7,220 nucleotides of DNA, from contig CAMDRK010000129.1 in assembly GCA_945906715.1 (NCBI GenBank), forward strand, positions 1-7,220, written 5' to 3'. Under the pieces are notes generated by a model, which had not been told where the DNA came from, did not search any database, and saw only the letters and a list, made by a program, of their open reading frames with translations. The position numbers and the translations under genes were made by a program. The first letter of the stretch is position 1, and each line of letters starts with the position of its first letter. This document shows positions 6,529 to 7,220 of the stretch, in pieces. Origin of the DNA: Nitrospira lenta (GTDB taxonomy: Bacteria > Nitrospirota > Nitrospiria > Nitrospirales > Nitrospiraceae).

Positions 6529-6609
6529 AATGGTGTCAGGAACCATTGTCGATGCCCGCGCATGGGCTTGATTCAGAACGTGGTGTAGCAGACATCCAGC
6601 GAGGCAGCT
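6529..6609 (-). mobile_element. Remnant of a RAYT/Y1-type transposase element: N-terminus joined to terminal hairpin
   Basis: On the minus strand, 6609 down to about 6553 translates to SCLAGCLLHHVLNQAHARA. RAYT (IS200-like Y1) transposases typically begin with GGLxYHVLNRANAR, so this looks like a degraded N-terminal segment including the first conserved strand. It runs straight into a 6-bp hairpin, AATGGT at 6529-6534 with ACCATT at 6542-6547 (loop GTCAGGA). The sequence of that hairpin, GGTTCCTGACACC on the minus strand, is one I associate with ends of such elements. The catalytic part, including the HUH and tyrosine motifs, is absent, so this is an internally deleted, non-autonomous relic. 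The assignment depends on about 15 residues and one recalled motif. Confidence 0.5.
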
Positions 6610-6941
6610 GGTGTGGTCTCCATTGCGCGCATCGAGCGACCCGCATACTTCTAAATGATCCCTCCACGCTCGCTCGTTATCTCTTCAGGGATGGGGCCTG
6701 ATTGATCTTCCCCTGCGCGCAACCTTCTCACCCGCCCACCCATTGGCACGCCGAGACGTGCCATTAGCCCGGGCGAGGGGAGTCCGCGACCGCGCGTTGC
6801 GCGAGCACAGAAGATCATCAGGCTCCATCCCCTCCCCTGTTCCGAGAGCACAGGATCAACGTGGGTACCCTTCCTATCCTTTTCACCGTGCGCGTTCTGC
6901 GAGCAAGAAGGACGGCCTGGTTGCTGCCTATCGTCGCCAAT
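6610..6941. other. Gene-free stretch with short GC-rich hairpins
   Basis: No reading frame here is convincing. Two compact palindromes are visible: TGGCACG/CGTGCCA at 6744-6750 and 6757-6763 with a six-base loop, and CGCGC/GCGCG at 6791-6795 and 6799-6803 with a three-base loop; GCCCGGGC at 6767-6774 is a perfect palindrome. None has a T-run. They resemble the intergenic palindromes that accompany REP-type repeats, in keeping with the neighbouring transposase remnant, but could simply reflect high G+C. Confidence 0.45.
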
Positions 6942-7220
6942 TCAGACCGCGGTGATGTAGTTGTTGAGCAGCCGACAACCAGCGAAGAGTGTTGCCTCTT
7001 CATTCCGAATCCAACGGCTGATGACACCCAGATAGGTGAGCGTGTCCGCGACCGCCTTGATGTCTCGGATTCCGGTGTCGGATTGGGCCTTGGTGGGATT
7101 CACGGGTTCCCCGCGCTCAATCAGGTAGCACAGCAGCCGCCGCTCGGGGCCGTCGCCGATTTCAGCCGCCAGACGCTGCACGAATGGCTCCCACTGGCAC
7201 CGACCCGCCGCAACGGCATC
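6942..7220 (-). CDS. C-terminal part of a gene cut by the window edge, winged-helix-like
   Basis: The last 92 residues of a protein are visible; the frame is open to the window edge, so the start lies outside. A GTG at 7179-7181 could be taken as a start, but the frame continues upstream with protein-like sequence (RCQWEPFVQRLAAEI) and that GTG has no good ribosome binding site, so I treat this as a partial gene. Residues ~19-80 of the visible part read like a winged helix-turn-helix: PERRLLCYLIERGEPV, then TDTGI-type recognition (QSDTGIRDIKAVADTL) and YLGVISRWIRNEEATLFAG for the wing. Such domains occur at the C-termini of AAA-type ATPases as well as in regulators, so the identity of the whole protein is open. 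Its transcript would run towards the repeat debris and the phosphoesterase operon 850 bases downstream. Confidence 0.6.
   Translation of the reverse strand, partial: DAVAAGRCQWEPFVQRLAAEIGDGPERRLLCYLIERGEPVNPTKAQSDTGIRDIKAVADTLTYLGVISRWIRNEEATLFAGCRLLNNYITAV

Noticed and set aside
1..7220. CRISPR arrays, tRNA or rRNA genes
   Set aside because: No regularly spaced direct repeats and no cloverleaf or rRNA-like sequence were seen on either strand.

Overview
This is a 7.2 kb bacterial stretch, moderately G+C rich, in which every recognisable gene reads on the minus strand. The organism cannot be named from it. ATG/GTG starts, GGAGG-type ribosome binding sites and remnants resembling REP-associated (RAYT, Y1-type) transposase DNA indicate a free-living bacterium with many dispersed repeats; a Nitrospirota- or Proteobacteria-like host is only a guess.

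Layout in window order. Positions 1-326 hold no gene I can defend. Positions 327-598 carry a small reading frame that appears broken by one missing base. Positions 643-1056 encode a 137-residue protein made of two ACT domains, probably a small amino-acid-sensing protein. Positions 1360-1611 encode a short DUF202 inner-membrane protein. Positions 1612-2048 are non-coding and contain two motifs that look like ends of REP/RAYT-type elements.

Positions 2049-6090 are the core of the window: a tightly coupled two-gene operon. The first gene (4303-6090) encodes a calcineurin-like metallophosphoesterase with an added helical, TPR-like C-terminal half. The second (2049-4310) encodes a 753-residue protein with an Hsp90/HtpG-type GHKL ATPase domain at its N-terminus and a long C-terminal region I do not recognise. 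The two genes overlap by 8 bases and the second starts with GTG behind its own ribosome binding site, so they are very likely made together. I know of no named system with this pair. The architecture (metal-dependent hydrolase plus ATPase switch, isolated two-gene cassette, repeat debris on both sides) resembles prokaryotic conflict or anti-phage modules, which makes it the best candidate here for an undescribed system. That function is an inference.

Positions 6130-6941 are non-coding repeat debris: a probable promoter -10 box for the operon, a large imperfect hairpin, an 8-bp tandem repeat, and a degraded RAYT transposase N-terminus fused to a terminal hairpin. The window ends inside a gene (6942-7220) whose visible C-terminus looks like a winged-helix domain.
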